Positions 19,788 to 30,086 of a DNA stretch of 64,000 bases are shown in pieces (position 1 is the stretch's first letter; each line of letters opens with the position of its first letter). The notes under the pieces are model-generated. The model worked only from the letters and a program-made list of their open reading frames with translations. It was not told where the DNA came from and did not search any database. The stretch is from Campylobacter jejuni (GTDB lineage Bacteria; Campylobacterota; Campylobacteria; Campylobacterales; Campylobacteraceae). The position numbers and the translations under genes were made by a program. The stretch lies in the NCBI GenBank assembly GCA_014305285.1, contig JACRSG010000002.1, positions 124,001-188,000 of the forward strand, read 5' to 3'.

Positions 19788-20552
19788 TTATAAAAAATCT
19801 TTTAAAAAATTCCTAGATGAAACACAAATAAAAGGGCTGGATTTATAATTTAAAGGATGATATAAAATATATTTTTTAGAAAAATCTCCCATAAATCCTC
19901 CATTTTGATTAATCAAAAAATCCCCTGCTACAATATCCCAAATATTAAGCTTTTCAAATCTCTTATAAACTCCTGCCTTAGCCTCTAAAATAGCACAAAA
20001 TTTCAATCCAGAGCCTATATTAATAGCTTCTAATTGATGCTCTTGTGTAAAATCTTCATCTTCTTTGTTAAGATGATTAACACTCAATAAGGCTTTATAT
20101 TTATTTTTCTCGTATTCTTGCTGATCAATTTGCAAAAGTTTATCATTTTTATAAACCTTAGTTTTTGCATGAGTATAAAATATATCACCTTTTGATGGAT
20201 TTTGTATAAGCGATAAAATGGGGCGATTATCATGAACCAAACTTATCATAACACAAAATTCATCACTGCCTTTTAAAAACCCACTTGTTCCATCAAGAGG
20301 ATCAATAAGCCAAAAAGTTTTTAGTTCTTTGCACTCTTCTTTGCTAAGTAATTTTTCTTCTGATAAAATTTTAATATCCGTAGAACCTAAAATATCATTT
20401 AGAATTTTATTAGAAGCAAGATCTGCTGATGTAAGCGGGCTTTTATCTTCTTTTTCCCAAGTTTTGAAATTTTTTCTCTCTTCTAAAATAGCTTTAGAAG
20501 CTTGATTGCTAGCATTTATAGCAATTTGTAAAAATTTATCAAGATTAAGCAT
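19788..20552 (-). CDS. cysQ: CysQ-like 3'(2'),5'-bisphosphate nucleotidase
   Basis: 254 residues of the inositol-monophosphatase superfamily. Metal-binding motifs are visible: SEEK (about 82-85), the classical WLIDPLDGTSGF (about 93-104) and NIWDIVAGDFLI near the C-terminus. CysQ hydrolyses 3'-phosphoadenosine 5'-phosphate or related bisphosphates left by sulfate assimilation; in organisms without that pathway it may act on other sugar phosphates. Downstream of gltA, separated by a hairpin. Confidence 0.85.
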   Translation of the reverse strand: MLNLDKFLQIAINASNQASKAILEERKNFKTWEKEDKSPLTSADLASNKILNDILGSTDIKILSEEKLLSKEECKELKTFWLIDPLDGTSGFLKGSDEFCVMISLVHDNRPILSLIQNPSKGDIFYTHAKTKVYKNDKLLQIDQQEYEKNKYKALLSVNHLNKEDEDFTQEHQLEAINIGSGLKFCAILEAKAGVYKRFEKLNIWDIVAGDFLINQNGGFMGDFSKKYILYHPLNYKSSPFICVSSRNFLKDFL

Positions 20553-20599
20553 GATTATAAGACTTTCTATAAGATTTTTTAAAATTATAAAAGAGATTA

Positions 20600-20627
20600 T
20601 TTTGTGGAATTTTTAATTTCCACAAAA
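20600..20627 (-). terminator. terminator after gltA
   Basis: TTTTGTGGAA (20600-20609) and TTCCACAAAA (20618-20627) form a perfect 10-bp stem with an AT loop, directly after the gltA stop. The flanking tract is A/T-rich rather than a long uninterrupted U-run, so termination may be partial. Confidence 0.6.
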
Positions 20628-20633
20628 ATTTAA

Positions 20634-21902
20634 TTAAATTTTACTAGTTTCACCCAAATAAAGTTGTCTTGGACGGACTATTTTAAGACTTTCTTGCTCT
20701 TTTTGTTCTATCCACTGAGCTATCCATCCTGGGGTGCGTCCTATAACAAATAAAGTAGCAAACATTTCATTTGGAATGCCTAAAGCTTTTAAAATAAGTC
20801 CGCTATGAAAATCAACATTTGGATATAATCCTCTTTGAACAAAATAATCATCACTTAAAGCGATCTCTTCTATACGCGTTGCTACTTTGATAAGATTGGT
20901 ATCGATACCCAACTCATCAATAAGTTGATCACGAAGTTTTTTAAGCACTTTTGCCCTCGGATCAAAATTTTTATAAACCCTATGTCCAAAACCCATCAAA
21001 CGGAAAGGATCGTTTTTATCTTTAGCTCTTTTAATAAATTCATCTACCCTATCAACACTACCTATTTGTTCAAGCATTCTAATAACAGCTTCATTAGCTC
21101 CACCATGTGCATCTCCCCAAAGTGCACCAATACCTGCTGCTATACAAGCATAAGGATGAGCGTGAGTTGAACCTGCAGCACGAACTGTTGAAGTTGAAGC
21201 ATTTTGCTCATGATCTGCATGAAGCATAAAAACCGTATCAAGTGCTTTTACCTCTATAGGTTTAAGCTCCACATGATCATAAGGATAGGTTCTTAACATA
21301 TATAAGAAATTTTCTGTAAAACCGCGATCTAAATTTGGATAAGCCATAGGAAAGCCATGTTTATATCTATAAGCGGTGGCCACTATAGTAGGAATTTTAG
21401 CTACTATTCTAGCTGCCATTTCCATATATTCTTCTTTTACATTCATATTTAAATGATCAGGATAAAAGGCACTAAGCGATGAAACAGCACCTTGTAAAAC
21501 TGCCATAGGATGAGCATTATCAGGAAAAGAATCAAAAAGACGATGCATGCCTTCATGAATAAAAGAACGCTTTTTCATTTCATAACGAAATGCTTCAAGA
21601 CGCGTGACATCGGGTAATTCTTTATAAAGTAAAAGATGAACCACATCTAAATAAAGTTTGTTTTCAGCAAGCCACTCTATAGGATAACCACGGTGCATTA
21701 AAATTCCGTTTTCTCCATCAATATAAGTGATTTTTGATTTACAAGTAGCCGTGGAAGTCAAACCCTCATCATAAGAAAACATTCCTGTTTGTTTATAAAA
21801 ACTTGACATATCCACAACGCTTGGGCCAGTTGTACCATCATATATAGGGAATTCATAGCTTCTTCCATTTCTATTATCGGTTATAGTAACGGAATTTGAC
21901 AT
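20634..21902 (-). CDS. gltA: citrate synthase
   Basis: A 422-residue type II citrate synthase, the entry enzyme of the TCA cycle. The catalytic segments are visible: HADHEQNASTSTVR, GAHGGANEAV (with preceding LWGD), and the aspartate within LILKALGIPNEMF region; GFGHRVYKNFDPRA binds citrate. The ATG at 21902 is chosen because AAAGGAG lies six bases before it and the next residues (MSNSVTITDN) match family N-termini; an upstream in-frame ATG at 21941 has no ribosome site. Confidence 0.98.
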   Translation of the reverse strand: MSNSVTITDNRNGRSYEFPIYDGTTGPSVVDMSSFYKQTGMFSYDEGLTSTATCKSKITYIDGENGILMHRGYPIEWLAENKLYLDVVHLLLYKELPDVTRLEAFRYEMKKRSFIHEGMHRLFDSFPDNAHPMAVLQGAVSSLSAFYPDHLNMNVKEEYMEMAARIVAKIPTIVATAYRYKHGFPMAYPNLDRGFTENFLYMLRTYPYDHVELKPIEVKALDTVFMLHADHEQNASTSTVRAAGSTHAHPYACIAAGIGALWGDAHGGANEAVIRMLEQIGSVDRVDEFIKRAKDKNDPFRLMGFGHRVYKNFDPRAKVLKKLRDQLIDELGIDTNLIKVATRIEEIALSDDYFVQRGLYPNVDFHSGLILKALGIPNEMFATLFVIGRTPGWIAQWIEQKEQESLKIVRPRQLYLGETSKI

Positions 21903-22015
21903 TTTCGCTCCTTTTATTGTTACTTTTATTAATTCTAACAAAAAAGGGTGTTTATGAGTTTTTTATTATTAAATTTTTAAGATTTTATTTGCTTTTTTGA
22001 GTAAAAAAGTAACTT

Positions 22016-23191
22016 TCATTTTTTAGAATTAGAAAGAAATTCAATCATACTCATAACAATAATAGCCTCAAATAACGCTGTTAAAATAAGTGCTGAATAA
22101 AGCTTCTCACCAATAACCTTACCCGAATAACCCAAAATGGCTGTTGCTATAAGCAGGGTTAAAGGCATAGAATGGCTAAGGCCAAATAAAATCATATTTT
22201 TAAAACCAATTCTTTTTAAAAAAACACTTGCGCATAAAATTCTTAAACCCACCATAACAAACATAAGTAAAAATGCTTGTAAAACAATTTTATAATCTAA
22301 AATCATTTTAAGATCAAAGGTTGAGCCTATATGGATAAAAAAAATAGGAATCAAAAACCCATGTCCAAAAGTAGAAAGCTTGTGCTCAAGATCTTTTTTA
22401 TGATCAAAAAAAGTTGCTATAAAAGAGCCTGCTATAAAAGAGCCTAAAACGATTTCAAGTTTTGTAATAACCATAGCGACAATGATTAATATAAAAATCG
22501 CTATACAAAATCTTATATCTTTTTCATTTTTATCTTCCCATGGCATAAGTACAACTTTAAGCTGAGGATACCACCAAAAAAGTACGCCAAGCATTTTAAA
22601 TCCAAGCAAACAAAGTCCCAAAAAGATATTAAGATATAAAATACTTTGTGCCACATCAATAATACCTATTCCTTCACGCAAAAAAGCTCCCGCTATAGTC
22701 AAAAGCACAATAGAAATCACCTCAGCTAAAGTAGCTACTATCATAGCAATATTTAGCCAATAACACTCTTTTCCAAAATCCTTAAAAAGTAAAGACAAAA
22801 GCCCTACACTCATCACAGGTATAATGATAACAAATACTAAAGAAAGTCCAAAAATCCATACTATAAAAAAAGATAAAGCATAAAGTAAAAGAATATAAAA
22901 AAAGCTTTTTTTGGCAATTTCTTTATCCATATTAAAAAAAGCTCTTAAATTTACCTCCATACCCGCTATAAACATTAGATAATAAAAACCTATATTTGCT
23001 AAAAGTGCAAAATTTTCACTTTTTCCTATAAAACCAAAATACGCTATTATCGCCCCTAAAATGATTTCAGTAGCTGAAAGGGGTAAGCGTAAAATTTTTG
23101 CAATATGCGGAGAAAAAAGTAAACATAAAGCTATAACAATAAGAATTTTTAGATCGATTAAACCTTGCGGATCAATGACACTCTGATGCAA
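22016..23191 (-). CDS. CPA2-family sodium/proton or potassium/proton antiporter
   Basis: 391 residues with about 12 membrane helices, of the KefB/CPA2 monovalent cation:proton antiporter group. Family features include RLPLSATEIILGAI near the N-terminus and FIAGSFIATF, plus FGLSHSMPLTLL. There is no C-terminal TrkA-N regulatory domain, so it is a short form, unlike KefB/C. The start lies 20 bases inside bioB. Ion preference cannot be told from the sequence. Confidence 0.87.
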   Translation of the reverse strand: MHQSVIDPQGLIDLKILIVIALCLLFSPHIAKILRLPLSATEIILGAIIAYFGFIGKSENFALLANIGFYYLMFIAGMEVNLRAFFNMDKEIAKKSFFYILLLYALSFFIVWIFGLSLVFVIIIPVMSVGLLSLLFKDFGKECYWLNIAMIVATLAEVISIVLLTIAGAFLREGIGIIDVAQSILYLNIFLGLCLLGFKMLGVLFWWYPQLKVVLMPWEDKNEKDIRFCIAIFILIIVAMVITKLEIVLGSFIAGSFIATFFDHKKDLEHKLSTFGHGFLIPIFFIHIGSTFDLKMILDYKIVLQAFLLMFVMVGLRILCASVFLKRIGFKNMILFGLSHSMPLTLLIATAILGYSGKVIGEKLYSALILTALFEAIIVMSMIEFLSNSKK

Positions 23192-24008
23192 AAATAAATC
23201 CCATTTCTTTTAATTTTACTATATCTTGACTTGGTTCTTCGCCTTTAGTGGTTAAATAATCCCCTATAACAATAGCCCCTGCACCTGCTTGAAAAATTTC
23301 ATACTGTCTTTCCCGCAATACCACTTCACGTCCACCTGCTACCATCACCACACTTTGCGGCAAAGCTTCTTTCGTGTCACGCACGATTTTTAAGGCTTCA
23401 TCAGCACTAAGTCTTGGAACTTGTAGTTTTAAATTTTCATTTGCTATAAAAAAATTAATAGGCGTTGAAAAAGGTTGTAATTCTTGTAAAGATTTTCTAA
23501 AACTTAACCTATCTTCTTCACTCTCACCCATGCCATAAATTCCACCGCAGCAAAGCATAAGCCCTGCTTCTTTGGCGTTTAAATTGGTTTGAAATCTGCT
23601 TTCCCAAGTATGAGTGGTACAAATTTGTGGAAAAAATTCCTTAGAACTTTCAAGATTGTGATTATAAGAAAAAATCCCTGCTTTTTTAAGTTCTTTAAGT
23701 TGTTCCACGCTTGCCATACCATTGCAGGCAATTAAAAGCAAATTAGGCACTTCTTTTTGCACAGCTTTAGCAGCCTCACAAACATATTCAAGCTTTTCAT
23801 CATCAAGCCCAAGTCCTGCCGTAACCAAACAAAAACCCAAGGCTTCATTTTTTTTTGCCATTTTTGCTTCTAAAACAATTTGTGAAAGTTCTTTACGACG
23901 ATATTTTTGAATATCTGTTTTTACATGAGCACTTTGGGTGCAGTATTTACAGTCTTCCGAACAATTTCCACTCGCTATATTTGAAATAGCACAAAGCATA
24001 ATTTGCAT
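23172..24008 (-). CDS. bioB: biotin synthase
   Basis: 278-residue radical-SAM biotin synthase, which inserts sulfur into dethiobiotin. The [4Fe-4S]-binding motif is CSEDCKYC (about residues 16-23); AGG near GGREVV and a second-cluster arginine/cysteine environment are present. Shorter than E. coli BioB (346), as in other epsilonproteobacteria. It follows topA by one base and is in the same transcription unit. Confidence 0.95.
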   Translation of the reverse strand: MQIMLCAISNIASGNCSEDCKYCTQSAHVKTDIQKYRRKELSQIVLEAKMAKKNEALGFCLVTAGLGLDDEKLEYVCEAAKAVQKEVPNLLLIACNGMASVEQLKELKKAGIFSYNHNLESSKEFFPQICTTHTWESRFQTNLNAKEAGLMLCCGGIYGMGESEEDRLSFRKSLQELQPFSTPINFFIANENLKLQVPRLSADEALKIVRDTKEALPQSVVMVAGGREVVLRERQYEIFQAGAGAIVIGDYLTTKGEEPSQDIVKLKEMGFIFASECH

Positions 24009-24009
24009 T

Positions 24010-26112
24010 TTAATCCTTCATTTCTTTTTTGATTTTACATTTTAAGCATTCTAAAAATGTGCCTTTTTTAAGCTCTTTTATCACTAAAGCTTCGCCACAC
24101 TCTTCACATTTTTCTTCACTTGGTTTATATTTACTTATAAAATTACATTTTGGATAAGCACTGCAACCATAAAATTTACCGCGTTTTGAAAAGCGTTCTA
24201 CGATTTCACCTTTTTGACAACTTGGACAAGTAATACCTGTGCTATTTATCTTAGCCTTTGCAGCTGTATTTTCGGTTTCGTTTTTGCTTTCGTTTTTTAA
24301 ATTTCTTGAATACTTACATTTTGGGAAATTTAAACACGCTATAAATTCTCCAAAACGCCCTTTTCTAATAGCAAGTTCTCCACCACAATCAGGACAACTT
24401 TCGCCCAGTTTTGTGACAGTTTTTTGACTAGCAATTTTGGTTTTTCCTTCTTCGATTTTTCTCATAAAAGGATAATAAAATTCTTTTAAAGTTTGTTGCC
24501 AATCCGCTTTATCTTCGGCAATTTCATCTAGGATATTTTCAAGATTTGAAGTAAATTTGCTATCCACTATATCGCTAAAATTTTTTTCAAGCACTTCGGT
24601 TACATTAAAAGCAACCTCGCTTGGAATGAGTTGTTTTTTGTCTATTTTTACATAATCTCGACTTGTAAGTATAGAAATAGTTGGAGCATAAGTAGAAGGG
24701 CGACCTATGCCTAAACTTTCAAGTTTTTTCACAAGTCCTGCTTCGGAATACCTTGAAGGCGGTTCGGTAAAATGCGAGTTCATTTCTAAATTTTGCACTT
24801 TTAAGCTTTCGCCTATTTTAAGATTTGGTAAAATTTTATCCTTATCCATATCGCCATAGACTTTATAATATCCATCAAAAAGGATTTTTCTACCGCTTAT
24901 CTTAAAAACTGCTCTGTCATTTTTTACAAATACATTTTGAGTTTGAGAGATAGCAGGATTCATCTGACAGGCTAAAAAGCGATTATAAATGAGTGTGTAA
25001 AGTTTTAACTCATCTTTGTCTAAAAATTTAGCTGCAATTTCTGGAGTAAAACTTAAATTTGTAGGGCGTATAGCTTCATGAGCTTCTTGAGCACCTCTAG
25101 CCTTTGTAGTATATACATTTGCTTTGCTTGGAAGATAGTCTTTGCCAAAATTTGCCTGTATGAATTTTCTTACATTTTCTACAGATTCTTTGGCTAAATT
25201 TAAACTATCTGTTCTCATATAGGTAATAACCCCCATCACGCCTTCATGAGTATTTACTCCTTCATAGAGTTTTTGAGCTATTATCATAGTTTTTTTAGGG
25301 TTAAAACCAAGGCGATTGCTTGCGCTTTGTTGCAAGGTTGAAGTCATAAAAGGAGGTGGTGGAGCAATTTTTCTTTCTTTAGTTTCAATATCAGCTATGC
25401 TATAAGCTTCATTTTTACAAGCTTCTAGGATAAGTTTGGCACGATCTTTATTGGTAATAGTAAGTTTTTCTATCTTAGCTTTATCAAACTCAACAAGCTC
25501 CACATCTAAATCCTTTTGAAAAATCATATCTATACTAAAGTATTCTAGTGGTACAAAGGCACGAATTTCTTTTTCACGATCGACTATGATCTTTAAAGCT
25601 GCGCTTTGCACACGCCCTGCACTAAGCCCTCTTTGAATTTTTTGTCCTAATAAAGGACTGAGTTTATATCCTACAATGCGATCTAAAAGGCGTCTGGTTT
25701 GTTGAGCATTTACAGAGTGCATATCTAATTTTCTTGGATTTTTTAAAGCATTTTCTATAGTGCTTTTAGTGATCTCGTGAAAAACAATGCGTGGTAAGGT
25801 GTTTTCATCTTTTCCTATAGCTTTTGCAATATGATAAGCTATAGCCTCTCCTTCTCTATCCTCATCCGTTGCAAGATAGACTTCTTTGGCATCTTTAGCT
25901 TTGCTTTTAAGTTCTTTAACTAAGGCACTATGATCACTTGTAATTCTATACTCTGGAATAAATTCATCATCTTCTATTTTAATCCCAAAGCTTGATTTAG
26001 GTAAATCTCTAATATGTCCTTTAGAAGCGATAACTTCGTAATCTTTTCCCAAAAAATTTCCTATGGTTTTAGCTTTTGCAGGAGATTCTACTATGATTAA
26101 ATTTTTCTTCAT
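24010..26112 (-). CDS. topA: DNA topoisomerase I
   Basis: A 700-residue type IA topoisomerase that relaxes negative supercoils. The Toprim domain (1-130) contains VESPAKAKTI and the acidic triad TDEDREGEA; the catalytic tyrosine is in VITYMRTDS (about residue 295). At the C-terminus are three zinc-ribbon-like repeats with Cys pairs CPDC...CLNFPKC, CPSC...CSAYPKC and CEEC...CLKC. Intact and of normal length. Confidence 0.98.
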   Translation of the reverse strand: MKKNLIIVESPAKAKTIGNFLGKDYEVIASKGHIRDLPKSSFGIKIEDDEFIPEYRITSDHSALVKELKSKAKDAKEVYLATDEDREGEAIAYHIAKAIGKDENTLPRIVFHEITKSTIENALKNPRKLDMHSVNAQQTRRLLDRIVGYKLSPLLGQKIQRGLSAGRVQSAALKIIVDREKEIRAFVPLEYFSIDMIFQKDLDVELVEFDKAKIEKLTITNKDRAKLILEACKNEAYSIADIETKERKIAPPPPFMTSTLQQSASNRLGFNPKKTMIIAQKLYEGVNTHEGVMGVITYMRTDSLNLAKESVENVRKFIQANFGKDYLPSKANVYTTKARGAQEAHEAIRPTNLSFTPEIAAKFLDKDELKLYTLIYNRFLACQMNPAISQTQNVFVKNDRAVFKISGRKILFDGYYKVYGDMDKDKILPNLKIGESLKVQNLEMNSHFTEPPSRYSEAGLVKKLESLGIGRPSTYAPTISILTSRDYVKIDKKQLIPSEVAFNVTEVLEKNFSDIVDSKFTSNLENILDEIAEDKADWQQTLKEFYYPFMRKIEEGKTKIASQKTVTKLGESCPDCGGELAIRKGRFGEFIACLNFPKCKYSRNLKNESKNETENTAAKAKINSTGITCPSCQKGEIVERFSKRGKFYGCSAYPKCNFISKYKPSEEKCEECGEALVIKELKKGTFLECLKCKIKKEMKD

Positions 26113-26278
26113 TTTGCACCCTTGTTAAATAAAAAGCTGAATTTAGCTAAAAATATTTAAAATTCTACTTATAAAATATATTTTAATTAGGCTAAAATAT
26201 ATTTAAAAAAAACTATCATAACAAAATAAATAAAATATAATTTTAAGTAATTTTAAATATAAACCATAATTTTTGGAG

Positions 26279-26284
26279 TATAAT
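26279..26284 (+). promoter_or_regulatory. -10 element before the MFS gene
   Basis: A consensus TATAAT with an upstream TTTTGG, 23 bases before the start codon. It lies in an otherwise featureless AT-rich 194-base gap between topA and the divergent MFS gene. Confidence 0.5.
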
Positions 26285-26306
26285 AAAATAAAAAAAGGCA
26301 AAAATT

Positions 26307-27578
26307 ATGAATAGCAAAGCTTATAAATTTCATCCAAATGACACGAAAATGGATAAAAAAATAATTCAAATTACTGAAAAGTCCGGATTTAAAGTAGCTG
26401 TGTTTTCTATGGCTGCTATGACTATGCTAGGAAGCGTAGTCATTTCATCTGCTCTACCTGCTATCAACAGACATTTTGAAGAACTTTTAACCCAAAGTGG
26501 TGCTACTCTTTCTTCAAGTTTCACACTAGCTCATCTTGATATACTCGTTCGCTTAGTTTTAACCATCCCTGCTATTTTTGTTGTCATTTTATCTCCATTT
26601 GCTGGTATTTTAATGGATAAATTTGGCAAATTAAAATTTATTCTTCCGGCGATGGTGATTTGGACTATTTCTGGGGTAAGTGGCTTTTTCTTAAATGATA
26701 TTTATGCTATACTGACTTCAAGAGCTATTTTTGGTATGGCAACTGCTTTTATAATGACAGGTGCTTCAGCCTTGCTTGGGGATTATTATAGTCGTGGTGG
26801 CTTTAATCGCAGAGAAAATGCTTTAAGTCTTCAAGGATTTTTTTGTGCGGTAGGGGGTGCTGTTTTTATTTCTATTGCTGGGTTTGTTTCGAGTTATTCT
26901 TGGCGTTATCCTTTTTTGGTATATGGACTTGGAATTTTAATTATCTTAATGGCTATCATTTATCTTTTTGAACCTAGAAAATTTAAATTCTATAATCATA
27001 CAAAAATAGAAGCAAAAACAAATTATTGGCAATTTTTCCCTATCTATTTTATAGGTTTTTTTATCATGGTAGTTTATTATATTTCACCCACTCAACTTCC
27101 TTACTATATAGAGGAACATTTAGGATTGGATCCTAAATATATAGGGATTTCGATGTCTGTATCTGCACTATGTTATGGTTTTTTCTCTCTGAGCTATAGA
27201 TATATTATAAAATTCTTAAGTATTAAAGCTATCTATGTTTTAACTCTTTTTATCGTATCTTGTTCTTTTTTGCTGCTTTTTTTAGTAGATAGTTTTTTCA
27301 TAGTTTTAATCGCCTTAGCTTTGCTTGGAATGGGCGGAGGTATTATGCTTGTAAATAACACGGCTTATCTTTTTTCAATCTGTCCTGAAAATGCTCGCGC
27401 TAGGGCTTATGGAATTTTAGCAAGTTGTATATTTTTAGGACAATTCTTAAGTCCTATTATCTCTCAACCTATCGTTAGACAAATGGGTCTTGTAGATGCT
27501 TTTTTAATATGGTCAATAGTAATTTTTATAGTATGCATTGTGTTTTTATTTCTAAAGCAAAAACCTAGGATAAATTAG
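26307..27578 (+). CDS. major facilitator superfamily transporter
   Basis: 423 residues with 12 predicted membrane helices. The MFS motif A equivalent is FAGILMDKFGKLKF between helices 2 and 3 (about 98-112), with a second-half counterpart less clear. It belongs broadly to the CynX/NIMT or drug:H+ type, but the substrate cannot be assigned. A soluble N-terminal extension of about 30 residues precedes helix 1. Single gene with its own promoter, convergent with secY and sharing a hairpin terminator. Confidence 0.88.
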   Translation: MNSKAYKFHPNDTKMDKKIIQITEKSGFKVAVFSMAAMTMLGSVVISSALPAINRHFEELLTQSGATLSSSFTLAHLDILVRLVLTIPAIFVVILSPFAGILMDKFGKLKFILPAMVIWTISGVSGFFLNDIYAILTSRAIFGMATAFIMTGASALLGDYYSRGGFNRRENALSLQGFFCAVGGAVFISIAGFVSSYSWRYPFLVYGLGILIILMAIIYLFEPRKFKFYNHTKIEAKTNYWQFFPIYFIGFFIMVVYYISPTQLPYYIEEHLGLDPKYIGISMSVSALCYGFFSLSYRYIIKFLSIKAIYVLTLFIVSCSFLLLFLVDSFFIVLIALALLGMGGGIMLVNNTAYLFSICPENARARAYGILASCIFLGQFLSPIISQPIVRQMGLVDAFLIWSIVIFIVCIVFLFLKQKPRIN

Positions 27579-27606
27579 CAAGAAAAATCTCTTGCTAATT
27601 TTATTA
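27572..27606. terminator. bidirectional terminator between MFS gene and secY
   Basis: AAATTAGCAAGA (27572-27583) and TCTTGCTAATTT (27590-27601) form a perfect 12-bp stem with a six-base loop. A- and T-runs flank both sides, so it can stop the MFS transcript rightwards and the ribosomal-secY transcript leftwards. The stem overlaps the MFS stop codon. Confidence 0.85.
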
Positions 27607-28869
27607 CAAACCTACTGTACTTAAAGTTTGGTATTTACTCATATAAATTTGAGCTTCAATTTTTCTCATCGTATCAAGAGCTACTTGAACTACAATAAGT
27701 ACGGAAGTACCACCAAAATGAAAAGGCACACCCATAAATTTCACCAAAACCCAAGGCAAGGTCGCAACAAGTCCTAAATAAATAGAACCTGATAAAGTTA
27801 AACGAGAAGCCACGTCATTAAGATAATTTGAAGTTCCTTCGCCTGGACGAATTCCAGGGATAAAACCACCTTGTTTTTTCAAATTTTCTGCTATATCTTT
27901 AGCATTAAATACAATAGAAGCATAAAAATAAGCAAAGAAAATTACAAACAAGAAAGTTAAAACATGAAACAAATAACCATTTGGATTTAAAAAGTCATTA
28001 ATGGCTTGCAAATAAGGATTTATGCTTGTTTGCAAAATTGTTGTTGGAAACATCAAAATCGCACTAGCAAAAATTGGTGGAATAACCCCACTAAGATTTA
28101 ATTTAATAGGAATATAATTCATAATGCGTTTGTTTTGATTTTGCATTACAACTTTACGAGAATAAGAAATAGGAATTCTTCTTTCTCCAAGTTCTACATA
28201 AATAATCACACCTATGGTGATTAAAATCAAAGCAAAAATCGCAAAAGCAGTTAAGAAATTCATCTCGCCTGAATTGATTTGTCCTACAGTTCCTGAAATC
28301 GCTCTTGGAATACCTGAAACAATACCTGCAAAAATGATTAAAGAAATACCATTTCCTACACCTCTTTGTGTGATTTGTTCGCCAAGCCACATTAAAAGCA
28401 TAGTTCCTGCAAGCATAGAAATAGCACAAAGTGCGATAAACATATTTAAATCTTCCACCATTATAGCCCCTGCTCCACCACGACCGTGCAAGCTCTGCAA
28501 ACCTATAGCAACGCCTATGCTTTGAACTAAAGTAATCACAATAGTTGCATAACGGATAATTTGCATATATTTTTGCATACTATCACGCTCTTTTTTCATC
28601 TTACCGATATTTGGAAAAGTTGCTGCAAGAAGCTCCATAATAATAGAGGCAGTAATATAAGGCATAATACCTAAAGAAATGATAGAAAAGCGTTCAGCCG
28701 CTCCACCACTAAAAACATTAAATAAACCCAAAGCATTGTTTTGATTGTTATTGAAAAATTCTGCAATCACATCAGCATTGACGCCAGGAACTGGCACATA
28801 AGCCAGAACCCTATAAGCAAACAAAAATGCTAAGGTGATTAAAATCTTATTCGTCAATGCTCTATTCAT
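27604..28869 (-). CDS. secY: Sec translocon subunit SecY
   Basis: 421 residues with 10 transmembrane helices. Typical SecY signatures include PGVNAD, FNVFSGGAAERFSI and GIMPYITASII near helix 2, and PGIRPGEGT plus GSIYLGLVA further on. The protein-conducting channel of the inner membrane. Last gene of the S10-spc operon here; the usual downstream map, infA and rpmJ do not follow because a convergent MFS gene comes next. The start overlaps the rplO stop by one base. Confidence 0.98.
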   Translation of the reverse strand: MNRALTNKILITLAFLFAYRVLAYVPVPGVNADVIAEFFNNNQNNALGLFNVFSGGAAERFSIISLGIMPYITASIIMELLAATFPNIGKMKKERDSMQKYMQIIRYATIVITLVQSIGVAIGLQSLHGRGGAGAIMVEDLNMFIALCAISMLAGTMLLMWLGEQITQRGVGNGISLIIFAGIVSGIPRAISGTVGQINSGEMNFLTAFAIFALILITIGVIIYVELGERRIPISYSRKVVMQNQNKRIMNYIPIKLNLSGVIPPIFASAILMFPTTILQTSINPYLQAINDFLNPNGYLFHVLTFLFVIFFAYFYASIVFNAKDIAENLKKQGGFIPGIRPGEGTSNYLNDVASRLTLSGSIYLGLVATLPWVLVKFMGVPFHFGGTSVLIVVQVALDTMRKIEAQIYMSKYQTLSTVGL

Positions 28870-29261
28870 TATTTTGATCCGGTGACGCTAATATTCTCGT
28901 CTTTGATTTTTGATGCTAAGTCTTTTGCACTTGCACCAATTAATTTGATTTTATTCACAGATTTTGAAATTTTGTGAACACTTTTAATGCTCTCAAATGT
29001 AATTTCACTAAGCTCTTTTACAGCTGTGATTTTTTCAACATTGATCACATAAGGTTTTTGAATTTTAGAAGTAAAACCTACTTTTGGTAGTCTTCTTTGA
29101 AGTGGTTGTTGACCCCCTTCAAAACCTCTTTTTTCATTATAACCTTTTCTAGCAGTTTGACCTTTGCCCCCTTTGGTAGCAGTCTTACCCATGCCAGAAC
29201 CTTGACCACGGCCAATTCTTTTAGTTTTATGCGTTGAACCCGCTGCTTTTGTTAAATTCAT
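28869..29261 (-). CDS. rplO: 50S ribosomal protein L15
   Basis: 130 residues. The N-terminus is glycine-, lysine- and arginine-rich ([20 protein letters not shown]), the extended tail that penetrates 23S rRNA, followed by the globular L15 domain. Immediately after rpsE; rpmD (L30), which lies between them in many bacteria, is missing, as usual for epsilonproteobacteria. Confidence 0.97.
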   Translation of the reverse strand: MNLTKAAGSTHKTKRIGRGQGSGMGKTATKGGKGQTARKGYNEKRGFEGGQQPLQRRLPKVGFTSKIQKPYVINVEKITAVKELSEITFESIKSVHKISKSVNKIKLIGASAKDLASKIKDENISVTGSK

Positions 29262-29265
29262 CTTC

Positions 29266-29709
29266 TTATCCTTTTAACATTGTTAGAGCTTTGATTGTAG
29301 CACGAACCACATTAGCTGAATTATTTGAACCCAAAGACTTGGTTAAGATGTCTTTAATACCTGCAAGTTCCACGATAGGGCGTGTAGAACCACCTGCGAT
29401 AACTCCTGTACCTTCGCTAGCTGGTTTAAGTAAAATTCTACTTGCGTTGTATTTCACCTCTACATCGTGAGCGATAGTTGAGCCTTTAGTTTTAACTTCA
29501 ACGATATTTTTAAACGCATCGTCAACAGCTTTACGGATGGCATCTGGAACTTCCTTAGCCTTACCATAACCAACACCTACTAAACCTTTGCGGTTTCCAA
29601 CGATAACTAAAGCAGTAAATCTAAATCTTCTACCACCTTTAACAACCTTAGTAACTCTGCCGATATCGACGATTACTTCTTCAAATTCTTCTCTATTATA
29701 TTTTTCCAT
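29266..29709 (-). CDS. rpsE: 30S ribosomal protein S5
   Basis: 147 residues with the S5 motifs [20 protein letters not shown] and [20 protein letters not shown], which form the N-terminal double-stranded RNA-binding fold. It helps decoding accuracy. Slightly shorter than E. coli S5 (166). Confidence 0.98.
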
Positions 29710-29720
29710 CGATTTACCCC

Positions 29721-30077
29721 TTATAGCCTAATGCCATTTTCTCTTAAAGATTCAGCCAATGCTGCGATAACACCATGATATACATAACCATTTCTATCAA
29801 AAACAGCTTGTTCTATCTTTTTAGCTTTTAAAGTTTTAGCAAATTCAGCAGCGATTTTTTTAGCACCTTCTTTATTTGCTTTAACGCCAAGTTTGCGTCC
29901 ATCAACTGCTGCTAAAGTTACAGCTTTTGCATCATCAATCGCTTGGATATATAGAGTTCTGTTCGATTTAAATACAGAAATTCTTGGAAAATTCTCACAA
30001 CCTGAGATTTTCGCTCTAATTCTTTTTTTTCTTTTGATTCTTAAAGTTAGTTTTCTTTTTAATATATTTGCTCTCAT
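29721..30077 (-). CDS. rplR: 50S ribosomal protein L18
   Basis: 118 residues, with a basic N-terminus and the 5S rRNA-binding [20 protein letters not shown] region and a C-terminus [20 protein letters not shown]. Normal length. Lies in the spc part of the operon. Confidence 0.98.
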
Positions 30078-30086
30078 ATTCTACCC

